A stretch of DNA of 50,456 nt, taken from contig JAIFMG010000089.1 in assembly GCA_020048645.1 (NCBI GenBank), positions 1 to 50,456 on the forward strand, read 5' to 3'. A program made the position numbers and the translations under genes. Below the pieces are notes generated by a model. It was given only the letters and a program-made list of their open reading frames with translations. It had not been told where the DNA came from and did not search any database. The stretch is from Bacteroidota bacterium. GTDB lineage: Bacteria > Bacteroidota > Bacteroidia > Bacteroidales > UBA6013. Numbering within the stretch: position 1 is the stretch's first letter; each line of letters begins with the position of its first letter. Shown here one piece after another: positions 37,635-46,519 of this stretch.

Positions 37635-37853
37635 CTAAAGAAAGCCCGCCAGTTCGCCCAACTTTCGAATCGGCAGATTTTGGAAGTCCTTGAGATTATG
37701 GGACAGTATGTCTGCGTCAATCCACAACCTGTTGCCCGAGGCGCGCACCCGTAAGCCTTGGCCCTTTGCATTGGCGATTTTAATGGGAAGACTGTTCATC
37801 GGATGTTTGCAATTGACGATAGCAAAGCTACAAAAGAAGTTTGGAGAAAGCAA
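37635..37853 (-). pseudogene. Probable PIN-domain (VapC-like) toxin remnant
   Basis: The frame ends with RASGNRLWIDADILSHNLKD and FQNLP, which resembles the last third of VapC/PIN toxins (the NDLWIAA and NLKDF blocks) with the intervening strand lost. The N-terminal acidic motif of a PIN domain cannot be found in any frame upstream. No antitoxin gene is visible. The rest of the 37487-38101 interval shows nothing I recognise. Confidence 0.4.
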
Positions 37854-38101
37854 GCAGGTCTCTTTTTGGGCCCTTGAGCGGATTGTTCCAGGATGAGTTT
37901 TGGCGGATCAGAAGAGAAGATGTTTCTCAACAAAATACGATAAGTTCAGATTAAAAGGTCGAGTCTTGCGCTGTAAGCGAACGGAAAATCCGCATTTGAA
38001 CATTTCTCGGGCAATCAATTTTTAGCGGTATTCCCATCGCAAGAACAGCCAACATCCTGTTTTGCTGTCCTTGTGATGGGATTGATTTGCGCTTGCAAGG
38101 C

Positions 38102-40900
38102 TCATGCCGCGGGCTTTCCGCCGAACAGGTCGCGGAAGAAGCCGCGCAGGCGTTGCCACCAGTTGCCGGCGGGAGCGGCTTCGGTGGGTTGGGCGGGCAC
38201 CGGTTCGGGCTGGTCCTTCGGAACGGTCTTCTCGGGCAGGTCGAAGCGCTCCTCGGGGGGCGGGACGGGGTCGTCGAGCCGCTTCTGGATCTGCTCGAGC
38301 TCCTCGCGGGTGACGTTGGTGTAGGCCAGCCCGTTGTCGTGGTAGTCGATGTTGATGAACTTGGACTTGTCCACGTCGCCCTGGAGGATGCGCTTGGAAA
38401 GCTCGCTGATGATCTCGCGCTGGAGGGTGCGCTTGATGGGCCGGGCGCCGAACTGCGGGTTGTACGAGACCTTGGCCAGCCAGCTTTGCGCGGCGGGCGT
38501 CATGTGCAGGCGCACTTGCTGCTCGGCGAGCTTCTTCTGCAAGCCCTTGACTTGCAGGCCGGTAATCTGCCGGACCTCGAAGTAGCTCAGGGGCGAGAAC
38601 ATGACGATTTCGTCGAGCCGGTTGAGGAACTCGGGCGACATGGTCTTGCGCAGCTCCTCCGAGACGGCCTTCTTGGCCTTGGCGGCCACCTGCTCGGGCG
38701 TATCCTGGCCGCGGTCGCGGTAGGCCTCCATGATCTGGGCGGCCCCGGCGTTGGAGGTCATGACCACCAGGGTGTTCTTGAAGTTGACGGTGCGGCCTTT
38801 GCTGTCGGTCAGCCGCCCGTCGTCGAGCACTTGCAGGAAGACGTTGAACACGTCGCGGTGGGCCTTTTCGACCTCGTCGAGCAGCACGAGCGAGTAGGGG
38901 CGCTGCCGGACGGCCTCGGTGAGCTGCCCGCCTTCGTCGTAGCCCACGTAGCCGGGCGGCGAGCCGATGAGGCGGTTGACGGAGTTCTTTTCCTGGTACT
39001 CCGACATGTCGAGCCGGACGATGGAGCGCTCGTCGTCGAAGAGCAGCTCGGCCAGGGCCTTGGCCAGCTCGGTCTTGCCTACTCCGGTGGTTCCCAGGAA
39101 GATGAACGAGCCGATGGGGCGGTTGGGGTCGCCCAGTCCGGCGCGGCTTCGGCGGATGGCCTCTGCCACGGCGCGGATGGCCTGTCGCTGGCCGATGACG
39201 CGTTGGCCGAGCTCCTCTTCGAGCTTGAGCATCCTTTCGCGCTCGCCCAGGGCCATTTTGGCCAGGGGGATGCCCGTGCTTTGCGAGACGACCTGCGCGA
39301 CCGACTCGCGATCGACCTGGTCTTTGAACAGCGTGCTTTGGTCTTGTTTGTCGCGCAGTTGCTTGCCGAGGCTGTCCAGCTCCTTCTCGGCCTCGATGAG
39401 CTTTCCGTGCCGGATGCTGGCCACCAGTTCGAAGTCGTCCTCGCGCTCGGCGGTGTCGGCCTCCTGCTTGAGCTGCTCCACCTTCTGCTGGGCCTTGACC
39501 AGCTCGCCCACCAGCTCGCGCTCCGATTCCCAGATGGCCCGTGCCTGGCTGCGCTTGTCGCTGAGCTGGCCGATGCGTTCCTGGAGCTGGGCCTCGCTCT
39601 GCGGGTCGTTCTCGGCCTTGACGGCCTCCAGCTCCACGCTGAGCTGGCGCAGTTCGCGCTCAAGCTGGTCGATTTCGAGCGGCAGCGAATCCATGTCGAT
39701 GCGCAATTTGGAAGCGGCGCGGTCGATCAGGTCGAGGGCCTTGTCGGGCAGGAAGCTCTCGGTGATGTAGCGGGCCGAAAGCTCGACGGCGGCGGCCAGA
39801 GCCTCGTCGCGGATGCGCACCTTGTGGTGTGCCTCGTATTTTTCCTTGAGCCCCCGGAGGATGGAAAGGCATTCCTGCTCGGAGGGCTCCTCGGCCCAAA
39901 CACGCTGAAAACGACGGTCGAGGGCCTTGTCGGGCTCGATGAATTTGCGGTATTCGGCCACGGTTGTCGCGCCGATGGCCACCAGCTCGCCGCGGGCCAG
40001 GGCCGGCTTGAGGATGTTGGCGGCGTCCATGGCCCCGGCGCCTTTGCCCGCGCCCACGAGCATGTGCATCTCGTCGATGAACAGGATGGACTTGCCGCCA
40101 GAAAGGCGCAGCTCTTCGAGCAACTGCTTGAGCCGCTGTTCGAACTGCCCTTGCTGCGAGGCTCCGGCGAGCATGGCCGTTAGGTCGAGCGAGTGGATCT
40201 CGCAGTTCTTGAGGTTCTCGGGCACGTCTCCGCGGGCGATGCGCAGGGCCAGCCCCTCGACGATGGCCGTCTTGCCGACGCCGGGCTCGCCGACCACGAT
40301 CGGGTTGCTCTTTCGGCGGCGCGAGAGGATTTCGAGCATGAGGCGGATTTCGTCGAGGCGGCCCACGACGGGGTCGAGCTTGCCCTGCCGGGCCATTTCG
40401 GTGAGGTTCTGGGCATATCTGGACAAGGCGCCCATGCCGTCCTGCTCGGGGCCTTTGATCTGGGCGCCCTTGCGCAGTTGCCGGATGGCCTCGCGCAGGG
40501 GCTGCTCCGCCAGGCCCATCCGCGCGAGCTGGGCGCAAAAGGGATCGCCGGTGGCCGAGGCCAGGCCCAGCAGCAGGTGTTCCACCGAGATGTAAACATC
40601 CTTCATGTCCTTGGCCTGCGCCTGGGCCACGTCGAGCGTCGTCTCGATGCTCTTGGAGACGACCATTCGCTCGGCGCCCAGGGCCGGCAGCCGGGGCAGT
40701 TCCTGGTCGATCAGCCTGCCCAGGGCGTCCAGGTCAACGCCGCACTTCTTGAGCAGGTAGGGCGCCACGTTCTTGTCCACCTCCAGGATGCCCTTGGCAA
40801 TGTGCGGAGGTTCTATGGCCTTGTGCTGCATCAACTTGGCCAGCTTGGAAGCCGCCTTCAGGGCCTCTTGGGCGATATGGGTGAAATGGTCGTAGTTCAT
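38102..40900 (-). CDS. clpB: ClpB-family AAA+ disaggregase with extended C-terminus
   Basis: Two-ring Hsp100 chaperone that threads aggregated proteins with DnaK. The N-domain (1-150) is followed by AAA1 with Walker A GEPGVGKT (204-211) and Walker B SILFIDEMH, then a long coiled-coil middle domain (LEIDQLERELRQLSVELEAV, then KAENDPQ). AAA2 has Walker A GTTGVGKT and YSLVLLDEVEKAH. The middle domain marks it as ClpB rather than ClpA/ClpC. At 932 aa it is about 70 longer than usual: the tail is proline-rich and ends in an amphipathic stretch (NWWQRLRGFFRDLFGG). The start is ATG 40900; the longer frame to 41140 is non-homologous. The 294-bp gap upstream holds no gene; TATCTTTC at 40965-40958 may be part of its promoter. 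Confidence 0.93.
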   Translation of the reverse strand: MNYDHFTHIAQEALKAASKLAKLMQHKAIEPPHIAKGILEVDKNVAPYLLKKCGVDLDALGRLIDQELPRLPALGAERMVVSKSIETTLDVAQAQAKDMKDVYISVEHLLLGLASATGDPFCAQLARMGLAEQPLREAIRQLRKGAQIKGPEQDGMGALSRYAQNLTEMARQGKLDPVVGRLDEIRLMLEILSRRRKSNPIVVGEPGVGKTAIVEGLALRIARGDVPENLKNCEIHSLDLTAMLAGASQQGQFEQRLKQLLEELRLSGGKSILFIDEMHMLVGAGKGAGAMDAANILKPALARGELVAIGATTVAEYRKFIEPDKALDRRFQRVWAEEPSEQECLSILRGLKEKYEAHHKVRIRDEALAAAVELSARYITESFLPDKALDLIDRAASKLRIDMDSLPLEIDQLERELRQLSVELEAVKAENDPQSEAQLQERIGQLSDKRSQARAIWESERELVGELVKAQQKVEQLKQEADTAEREDDFELVASIRHGKLIEAEKELDSLGKQLRDKQDQSTLFKDQVDRESVAQVVSQSTGIPLAKMALGERERMLKLEEELGQRVIGQRQAIRAVAEAIRRSRAGLGDPNRPIGSFIFLGTTGVGKTELAKALAELLFDDERSIVRLDMSEYQEKNSVNRLIGSPPGYVGYDEGGQLTEAVRQRPYSLVLLDEVEKAHRDVFNVFLQVLDDGRLTDSKGRTVNFKNTLVVMTSNAGAAQIMEAYRDRGQDTPEQVAAKAKKAVSEELRKTMSPEFLNRLDEIVMFSPLSYFEVRQITGLQVKGLQKKLAEQQVRLHMTPAAQSWLAKVSYNPQFGARPIKRTLQREIISELSKRILQGDVDKSKFINIDYHDNGLAYTNVTREELEQIQKRLDDPVPPPEERFDLPEKTVPKDQPEPVPAQPTEAAPAGNWWQRLRGFFRDLFGGKPAA

Positions 40901-41194
40901 TGTGCTTTGGGGTGTTGGCGGCTGGCACCTGCCTCGCGCGGGCTTGCCAACCGGGCTGAAAGATACGAAGGCTTTGCCGATTTCGGGCCGATGCCCGGGC
41001 CTTTTTGCGCGTCCCCCAAGATTTCCGCCCAGCACGCCCACGGAAGCAGCCCTCGGTGCCGGCGAATCGAAACCTGCGGGCCTGCGCTGGCCCTCTCCAC
41101 CCACTCTCGAAGCCCTTTTCTGGGACTTGTTGATTATCAAAGAATTGAAGAATGCCGAATCAAGCCTTCGGGTCGGGACCCACTTGTTCGATGC

Positions 41195-42328
41195 CTATTC
41201 CATGGCGAACAAAGTCGGGCTGTCTTGCTTGATGAAATAATGTATCTTGTTTGACTTTTTGATGGTTTGGATGTTGGGCAAGGCTTTGAGTTTTTTCGCG
41301 AGCTCTTTGTCGGTCATGCCAAGGCTCAATTTTTCGAGGATTTGTTTGGGGGTGAGGATTTGTTTTTCAAGCAGCGAGAGGACTTCATCCATTCCATTTT
41401 TTTCCGCGGCTTCGACGGGTTTTTCTGTGTTTTCCGCGACGTTCGCGTCTTCGATGATGTTGCCTTCAAAATCGACCGCTTTGGCGCCTTTCGCGATGAG
41501 CAGAAGGTTGGCGTTATTTTCGTCGGGATTGGGTTTTCGCACGAAAATGGTCCTTCCTTTCCGGAAGCCGTCGATCACGCCTGCCCAGGTTCCCCCACTT
41601 TCGGAAGATTGTGCCACGAAGATCTCGCTGGCCAAGGCATAGATGATCGGATTGCGGGCCATGGCCAAGCCTGCGCTCCACGCGGCTTTTGGGTGGAAGG
41701 TGCTCACGACCAATACATCACCATGGGTGATTTCCTTATAGTATCTTTTGATGCCTGAGCCGAAGGTCATGATGCCTTGCGGAAGCACGATGATGCTTTG
41801 TCCTTTGTGGAGAATGGCACTGTCCAAGGCTTGCTTGTCAACCCCTTTGGCAAAGCCACTCACCACGACTTTGTATTGTTGGGAAGCCTTTTGGGCGACA
41901 TGGTCCGCGAACTGCAAAGAGATTTCATCCGCGTCGCGACTGCCCACTATCGCGATGCTGTTTTCCTGCAAGATCTGCTTGTTGCCTTTGACATACAAAA
42001 GGGTAGGGGCTTTTAGCTTCAGGTTGGCTTTCAGGGTTTTGGAGTATTCCGGCGAATTGATGGGCACGACTTCGAAGCCTTGTGAGAGCATATCTTCCGC
42101 CAGGAAGGCATGGTTGGGCAATTCGGATTTGGCATTTTGCAGGTCCGAAATTTCCGCGTCAGACAAGCTGAATTTGTCTTTCCATTCATCTTCAGACTGG
42201 AAAAAGGCTTCCAAGGCCATCCTGTTGTCGTGGACGATCTTCACGACCAGGCGGTTGATTTTCTCGGTTCCCCACTTGGGTAGATTGGCCAAGGTGATCC
42301 AGTAAGGTACTTCCGATAGCTGTGTCAT
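41195..42328 (-). CDS. DprA-like DNA-processing protein
   Basis: The 377-aa protein has the DprA Rossmann landmarks: IAIVGSRDAD, VVVSGFAKGVDKQAL and AQSSESGGTWAG, preceded by APTLLYVKGN. The C-terminal part (about 310-377) is a winged-helix-like domain (QILTPKQILEKLSLGMTDKE). DprA binds incoming single-stranded DNA and loads RecA in natural transformation; DprA-like Rossmann proteins also occur in defence loci. It starts in an ATGA overlap with the helicase-PRTase gene, so the two are coupled and probably act together. Lower GC than neighbours suggests transfer as a pair. A housekeeping DprA elsewhere in the genome is expected. Confidence 0.85.
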   Translation of the reverse strand: MTQLSEVPYWITLANLPKWGTEKINRLVVKIVHDNRMALEAFFQSEDEWKDKFSLSDAEISDLQNAKSELPNHAFLAEDMLSQGFEVVPINSPEYSKTLKANLKLKAPTLLYVKGNKQILQENSIAIVGSRDADEISLQFADHVAQKASQQYKVVVSGFAKGVDKQALDSAILHKGQSIIVLPQGIMTFGSGIKRYYKEITHGDVLVVSTFHPKAAWSAGLAMARNPIIYALASEIFVAQSSESGGTWAGVIDGFRKGRTIFVRKPNPDENNANLLLIAKGAKAVDFEGNIIEDANVAENTEKPVEAAEKNGMDEVLSLLEKQILTPKQILEKLSLGMTDKELAKKLKALPNIQTIKKSNKIHYFIKQDSPTLFAME

Positions 42329-44346
42329 AAATCTCCTCCAACGGTTTTTGCGATGATCAAAGGTGCTATTTTTGTGGCACCCAATTTAGACAAATATTTT
42401 CCAATTTCCTTGACGGTTGCTCCGCTGTCAAAAATATCGTCGATCAGCAAGACGCTTTTTCCATCGATCTCGTTTGGGTCTTCAAGGGCAAAAGCATCTT
42501 TCAGGTTGTCTTTTTTCAGAATGCCAGATTGAATGATTTTCTGAGAACTCGTTGTCCTGCTTTTCTTGAGATTGTGCGACAGCTTGAAATCCAGGGCTTT
42601 GGCAATCTTTTCCGCGAAGTTCTTGACCAGGTCACCGCTTTCTGTGGGTGGGACATACAACACGACATCAAATTTTTCTTTGCCAAAATGGCTGTGGAAT
42701 GCTTTGAGTGTCATTCGCAGGAGCCAGTCCGGAAAATCTCCCCCTTTTTCATATTTGCTCCGGTGCAGTGCTTTTCCAACATTAGAAACGCCATAATAAG
42801 ACGCCGCGACACCATCGGCCAGATTTGTGTTTTTCTTTTCAACTTCCAAAATGGGAAAATAGTTTTCCAGGAAATCAGCCAGTTTGTCATTGCATTCTTT
42901 CGTAGCCTCAACTTGCACTTTTCTTTTTCTGCAATTGTCGCACAAGCCGCAATTGCTGGGCAAGACATCGCCCAAAAAGTCACACAAAAATTTCATTCGG
43001 CAATCCCTGGTCTCCCAGTAGTTCAGCATTTCATCGAACTCGTTCAGTTTCGCCTTTCTTAACGTTTCAAAACTTTGCGTGTCCAATTCTGGCGCGCCGA
43101 ATTTGAATTCATATTTTTTCCGATTGCCCTCAATTGTCTCAACGACAATGCCTTGCGCTATCAGATCAGCCAAGATTACATTGACTTGGTTCTTTTTCAG
43201 ATTCGTTGCTTTTACAATGCCATGCAAGCCCAATCTTTCTGATTTTACGGTATCGATTACTTTTTGGTACTTTTTTGTTTCAGGCCTTCCGCCTTCTATG
43301 AAAGACAAGGGCAGGGTTTTGTCTTGATTGGGATTGTAGAACAGGATGATGAACGAAGGTTTGCCATCGCGCCCTGCCCGGCCAATTTCTTGGTAATAGT
43401 GGATGGGTGAAACCGGGATTTGCGTATGGACAACAAAACGAATGTCGGGCTTGTCGATGCCCATGCCCAGAGCATTGGTGCTGACGACACATTTGTACTC
43501 ATTTTTCATCAATCCTTGCTCAATTTCTTTTTTTGTTTCGGTATCAATGCTTGCATTGTAGTGTACTGCTCTGATTTTCAGGTACTCGAACCATTTGGCA
43601 TAAATCTCGGTATTTACTCTTGTGCCTGTATAAATCACTCCTGCCCCTTGTATTTTCTCCAGGTTCTGAGCCAGCCAGACCATCTTTTCGTCTTCGGATT
43701 GCACTGTGATCACAAACAAATTGAGGTTGGCTCTTAACAGATTGCCACGGATGGAGACGATGTTTTTTCCAATTTGGGTCGCGATGTCGTCTTCTACTCG
43801 TTGGGTCGCGGTTGCTGTTGTGGCTAGAACAGGAAAGTTAAGCGGAAGGAGGTTGACCAGGGTGATGATTTTTCGATAAGAGGGAATAAAATCATGTCCC
43901 CAAGTTGAAATGCAGTGGGCTTCATCTACAACGACCATCGCGATTTTGAAGTCCCTGTCTCGGACCGTTTCCAGCCATTTCACATTCTCCATCCTCGCAG
44001 GATGGATATACAGAATTTTTAGTTTTCCGTTTAGCGCGTCATGGATGGTCTGGTCGTTTTCTTGTTCGGTATGCTGCGATGAAATAAAATTGGCCGGGAC
44101 GCCTAACTCTTGCATCTTTTGCACCTGGTCGCGCATCAGGGCGATCAATGGGGAGAAGACAATCGTTACTCCTTCGAACTGGGTCGCGGGAAACTGATAG
44201 CACAATGACTTTCCGAACCCCGTCTTTTCGATCAGAAGGACACGTTTCCCTTGCAATAGTTTGTCGATCACGGTCCATTGGTTGTCGTGAAATTGGCGAA
44301 AACCAAAGGTGGATTCTAGTTTCTGCTCGGCTTGCTGTCTGGTCAT
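42325..44346 (-). CDS. RecQ-type helicase fused to a ComF-like phosphoribosyltransferase domain
   Basis: Residues 1-350 are a RecQ-type SF2 helicase: Q-region FGFRQFHDNQ, Walker A TGFGKS (42-47), VDEAHCISTWGHDF (140-153) and QEIGRAGRDG. A zinc-binding cysteine set follows (CDFLGDVLPSNCGLCDNCRK). The C-terminal 130 residues are a type I phosphoribosyltransferase domain, with VLYVPPTESGDLV and the PRPP loop VLLIDDIFDSGAT (632-644). Helicase plus PRTase in one chain mirrors the ComFA-ComFC pair of competence. The 673-aa protein overlaps DprA by 4 bp. Its start is only 17 bp from a repeat element (44363-44548), which therefore must contain or pass on its promoter. Confidence 0.88.
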   Translation of the reverse strand: MTRQQAEQKLESTFGFRQFHDNQWTVIDKLLQGKRVLLIEKTGFGKSLCYQFPATQFEGVTIVFSPLIALMRDQVQKMQELGVPANFISSQHTEQENDQTIHDALNGKLKILYIHPARMENVKWLETVRDRDFKIAMVVVDEAHCISTWGHDFIPSYRKIITLVNLLPLNFPVLATTATATQRVEDDIATQIGKNIVSIRGNLLRANLNLFVITVQSEDEKMVWLAQNLEKIQGAGVIYTGTRVNTEIYAKWFEYLKIRAVHYNASIDTETKKEIEQGLMKNEYKCVVSTNALGMGIDKPDIRFVVHTQIPVSPIHYYQEIGRAGRDGKPSFIILFYNPNQDKTLPLSFIEGGRPETKKYQKVIDTVKSERLGLHGIVKATNLKKNQVNVILADLIAQGIVVETIEGNRKKYEFKFGAPELDTQSFETLRKAKLNEFDEMLNYWETRDCRMKFLCDFLGDVLPSNCGLCDNCRKRKVQVEATKECNDKLADFLENYFPILEVEKKNTNLADGVAASYYGVSNVGKALHRSKYEKGGDFPDWLLRMTLKAFHSHFGKEKFDVVLYVPPTESGDLVKNFAEKIAKALDFKLSHNLKKSRTTSSQKIIQSGILKKDNLKDAFALEDPNEIDGKSVLLIDDIFDSGATVKEIGKYLSKLGATKIAPLIIAKTVGGDL

Positions 44347-44362
44347 GGCTTCGTCTCAGTTT

Positions 44363-44548
44363 TATACCAAGTTGCTTTCAAACGTGACGGATTGCCTTGA
44401 AGGCTCCGCCCAACCCCGAGGGGTGAAATTATCCTCATCGGGAGGATGGGCCAGACAATGCCACCCCTTCGGGATTCCCCCGGAATCTTCCAAATTTCGC
44501 ATGATGCTGATGATTTGTATTTGTCACCCTTGAAAGCAACTTGGTATA
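44363..44548. repeat. MITE-like interspersed element, copy A
   Basis: 186 bp bounded by perfect 19-bp inverted ends, TATACCAAGTTGCTTTCAA at 44363-44381 and its complement at 44530-44548. The interior has palindromic words (CCCCGAGGGGTGAAAT, CACCCCTTCGGG) and no coding capacity. The copy at 49928-50214 shares the same ends and much of the interior. It has replaced the 3' end of the TOPRIM-like gene. Confidence 0.85.
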
Positions 44549-45087
44549 AGCTCGTTGGCTCCTGACTCCCGAAGGCAGTCCGCGAGTTTGGCTTCAACAC
44601 AATCCGCCAGCGGAGAGGGCTTTGCCTTTATCGCTTTGAGAAGGTCTTCCATTTCGCCCTTGCCGCTCAATCCTGTGAAGTGGCAGGCGATGCGAATTTC
44701 AAATTCCTCCGGTCTCCCTTTTTGAAATACGACTTTGCCGAATGGGTTCACCCCGCTGACGCGCTCGAAAATGCAATCCTCGTAAGCCTGCTCAATGGCT
44801 GCGTTGATCATTTGCAGCCGCTCCTCCGTGGTCCTGTCGTCGAAATCCATCACGATACCGAGCCGGTCGTAGCTTCCTTTCTTGAAGTCGTTGACCAGGC
44901 TTTTGAGCGTCTTGATCAGTGTCGTGGGCTTCGCGGGGTTGGGATCCGCAGTCGAAGAATGCCACTCGACTTCCTCGGCGGGGAGGCTGGCTACCTTGAA
45001 CTTGTCCATCGAGGCCATGTGCCGGAGGATCGCCTCCAGCGTGTGGCGGTCGTTGTCGTGCTCTACAATCAGGATTCTCTTGGGCAT
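44524..45087 (-). pseudogene. TOPRIM-like (DUF3226-type) protein with 3' end replaced by a repeat element
   Basis: The protein opens RILIVEHDNDRHTLEA and has LGIVMDFDDRTTEERL, giving the Glu and the D-x-D pattern of TOPRIM-like nucleases such as those paired with AAA ATPases in overcoming-lysogenization-defect and PARIS-type systems. The match to DUF3226 is from memory of the family. The final residues LIPSCFQG are translated from the repeat element's end, so the native C-terminus is gone. The start lies 3 bp after the stop of the truncated ATPase. It is likely non-functional without its partner. Confidence 0.65.
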
Positions 45088-45090
45088 GGG

Positions 45091-45366
45091 TCATTCGCCT
45101 CTGAAAGGGTTGTCGGAAACCAGCTCGTGGTGCAGCATCTCCGCGTCCATCGGGTTGAGGATGATGGCTCCCGTCTTGAAATGCCGGGCCATTTCGAAGT
45201 ACATGGCCATGCCCTCGTTCCGCTCGCGATTGCCCACGCGGTTGAATGCCCTGATCATTTCTTGGCTGTGCGAGGTGGCGAAAATCTGGATCTGGAACTT
45301 CTCGGCCAAGCTGAACAACAGTTCCCGGTAGCTTTCATGAGATGAGTGGTGGATGCGATTCTTGAC
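45091..45366 (-). pseudogene. C-terminal remnant of an AAA ATPase (OLD/AAA_15-like)
   Basis: After an in-frame TAG the frame reads VKNRIHHSSHESYRELL and FSLAEKFQIQIFATSHSQEM, the Walker B-distal part (ENGIHHS-like, ATSHS) of OLD-type ATPases, through to NPFRGE. Walker A and the rest of the N-terminal two-thirds are missing. A promoter-like site survives just upstream, so an internal deletion appears to have joined the 5' flank to the 3' end. It preceded the TOPRIM-like gene as the first of a two-gene pair. Confidence 0.7.
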
Positions 45367-45409
45367 CTACCTGTCTTGCGTCCAGCGTCGAATCCGCTGG
45401 GCATCAACG

Positions 45410-45438
45410 CAAAGATAAAAAGATTTGAAAGCTCCCAA
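45410..45438 (-). promoter_or_regulatory. Promoter-like site upstream of the ATPase remnant
   Basis: On the minus strand TTG (45438-45436), an 18-bp spacer and TATCTTTG (45417-45410). It points at the truncated ATPase and could still drive the TOPRIM-like gene and, through the repeat, the helicase-DprA pair. Confidence 0.5.
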
Positions 45439-45451
45439 GCGGCCCCGGCCG

Positions 45452-46507
45452 CTACCCCTTCTTCCTGCCCTTGGACGGCATGGGCTCCTTCATGCGGGGT
45501 GGGACGTTGTCGTGGGGCCTGACCAGCAGGGCCTTCTCGGGCGCGATGCCGATGGTGGCCACCGAGCCCGAGTTGAAGTTCAGGTAGTCGTTCTCGATGC
45601 CGTCGCTGAAGATGACGCCGCGCTCGGGCATGAAGGACTCGAGCACCAGGCGCTCCTCGCCCTCGAGCACGCCGGCGGCGATGTCGGCCCGCGAGTACTT
45701 GCTCACGAAAGGCTCGCGCACCACGAAGACCAGCCGCGGGGCGTCCCAGGGCCAGGCCTGGCGGGGGATGCGCGGCGCGGGGGCCGCCGAAACGGAGGCC
45801 GAGAGCTTCGAGAGGCTGCGGAGCGGCTCGGGCCCCTCGCGCTCGCCGAAGGTGCCGGCCATGCCGTTGGCCATGTTGAACAGCGAGCTGAGCCAGCCCG
45901 TCGAGCCGGCCCCGGTGGAGACGATGATGCCGCTGGACGACTGCTCCTCGACGCGGCCCTTGTGCGTGATGGAGTAGCGGGCCGAGGTGTGGGTGGCGGG
46001 CCCGATGAACAAGTCGTTGAAAGCCAGCAGCCTTTGCCCATCGTTGAGCTTGACCTGGGCCATGGTGACGGCCGTGGCGGCGAAGGCCTCGCGGGCGGCC
46101 ACCCGGGCCAGGGTCTCGCGCAACTGCTCGATGCGGAAAGGCAGCAGCACGCCGTCGTAGCGCTGCGGATCGGGATTCACGCCCAGGATTGGGATGCCTT
46201 GCGCGTATTTTGCCGTGTTGGCCACAAGCCCGTCGCGGCCCAGCACCAAGATGGTGTTCTCGGGGGCGAAGATGAAGTTGGGCAGGAAATCCCTTTCCAC
46301 GACCTTGACCTTGGCCAGCGACTCGCCCTGCCGCACCACTTCGTCGAGGGCCTGCTGGAAGCGGTCGTGCTCCTGCTGGTACTGGTCGAACGAGCTGCCC
46401 TGCGACTTGAGGTAGAACTTGGTCTGCGAGACGGTGCTGAACCGCTCCTTGAGCATCTCCAGGCGGGTCTTGTCCTTGACCACCAGCAGGGTTTCGAGTC
46501 GCTTCAT
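45452..46507 (-). CDS. NAD-kinase-like protein
   Basis: The 351-aa protein follows the NAD kinase/diacylglycerol kinase fold: TILVLGRDGLVANTAKY (85-101) in place of the GGDGT motif, GIPILGVNPDPQRYDGVL, FNDLFIG in place of the NE motif, and SGIIVSTGAGSTGW. The kinase normally makes NADP from NAD and ATP. The GGDGT change to GRDGL and the long N-terminal part leave open a different substrate or a binding role. It lies 12 bp after an SPFH-protein gene, so the pair is one operon. A housekeeping NAD kinase is expected elsewhere. Confidence 0.8.
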   Translation of the reverse strand: MKRLETLLVVKDKTRLEMLKERFSTVSQTKFYLKSQGSSFDQYQQEHDRFQQALDEVVRQGESLAKVKVVERDFLPNFIFAPENTILVLGRDGLVANTAKYAQGIPILGVNPDPQRYDGVLLPFRIEQLRETLARVAAREAFAATAVTMAQVKLNDGQRLLAFNDLFIGPATHTSARYSITHKGRVEEQSSSGIIVSTGAGSTGWLSSLFNMANGMAGTFGEREGPEPLRSLSKLSASVSAAPAPRIPRQAWPWDAPRLVFVVREPFVSKYSRADIAAGVLEGEERLVLESFMPERGVIFSDGIENDYLNFNSGSVATIGIAPEKALLVRPHDNVPPRMKEPMPSKGRKKG

Positions 46508-46519
46508 GCTCGGTTCGGC

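Noticed and set aside
37690-37896. 68-codon open frame on the plus strand
   Set aside because: No motif, no ribosome-binding site, and the opposite strand carries the better-supported toxin remnant.
38087-40183. 698-codon open frame antisense to clpB
   Set aside because: Leu/Gly/Val/Asp-rich low-complexity product typical of the antisense of a GC-rich gene; clpB on the other strand has full domain support.
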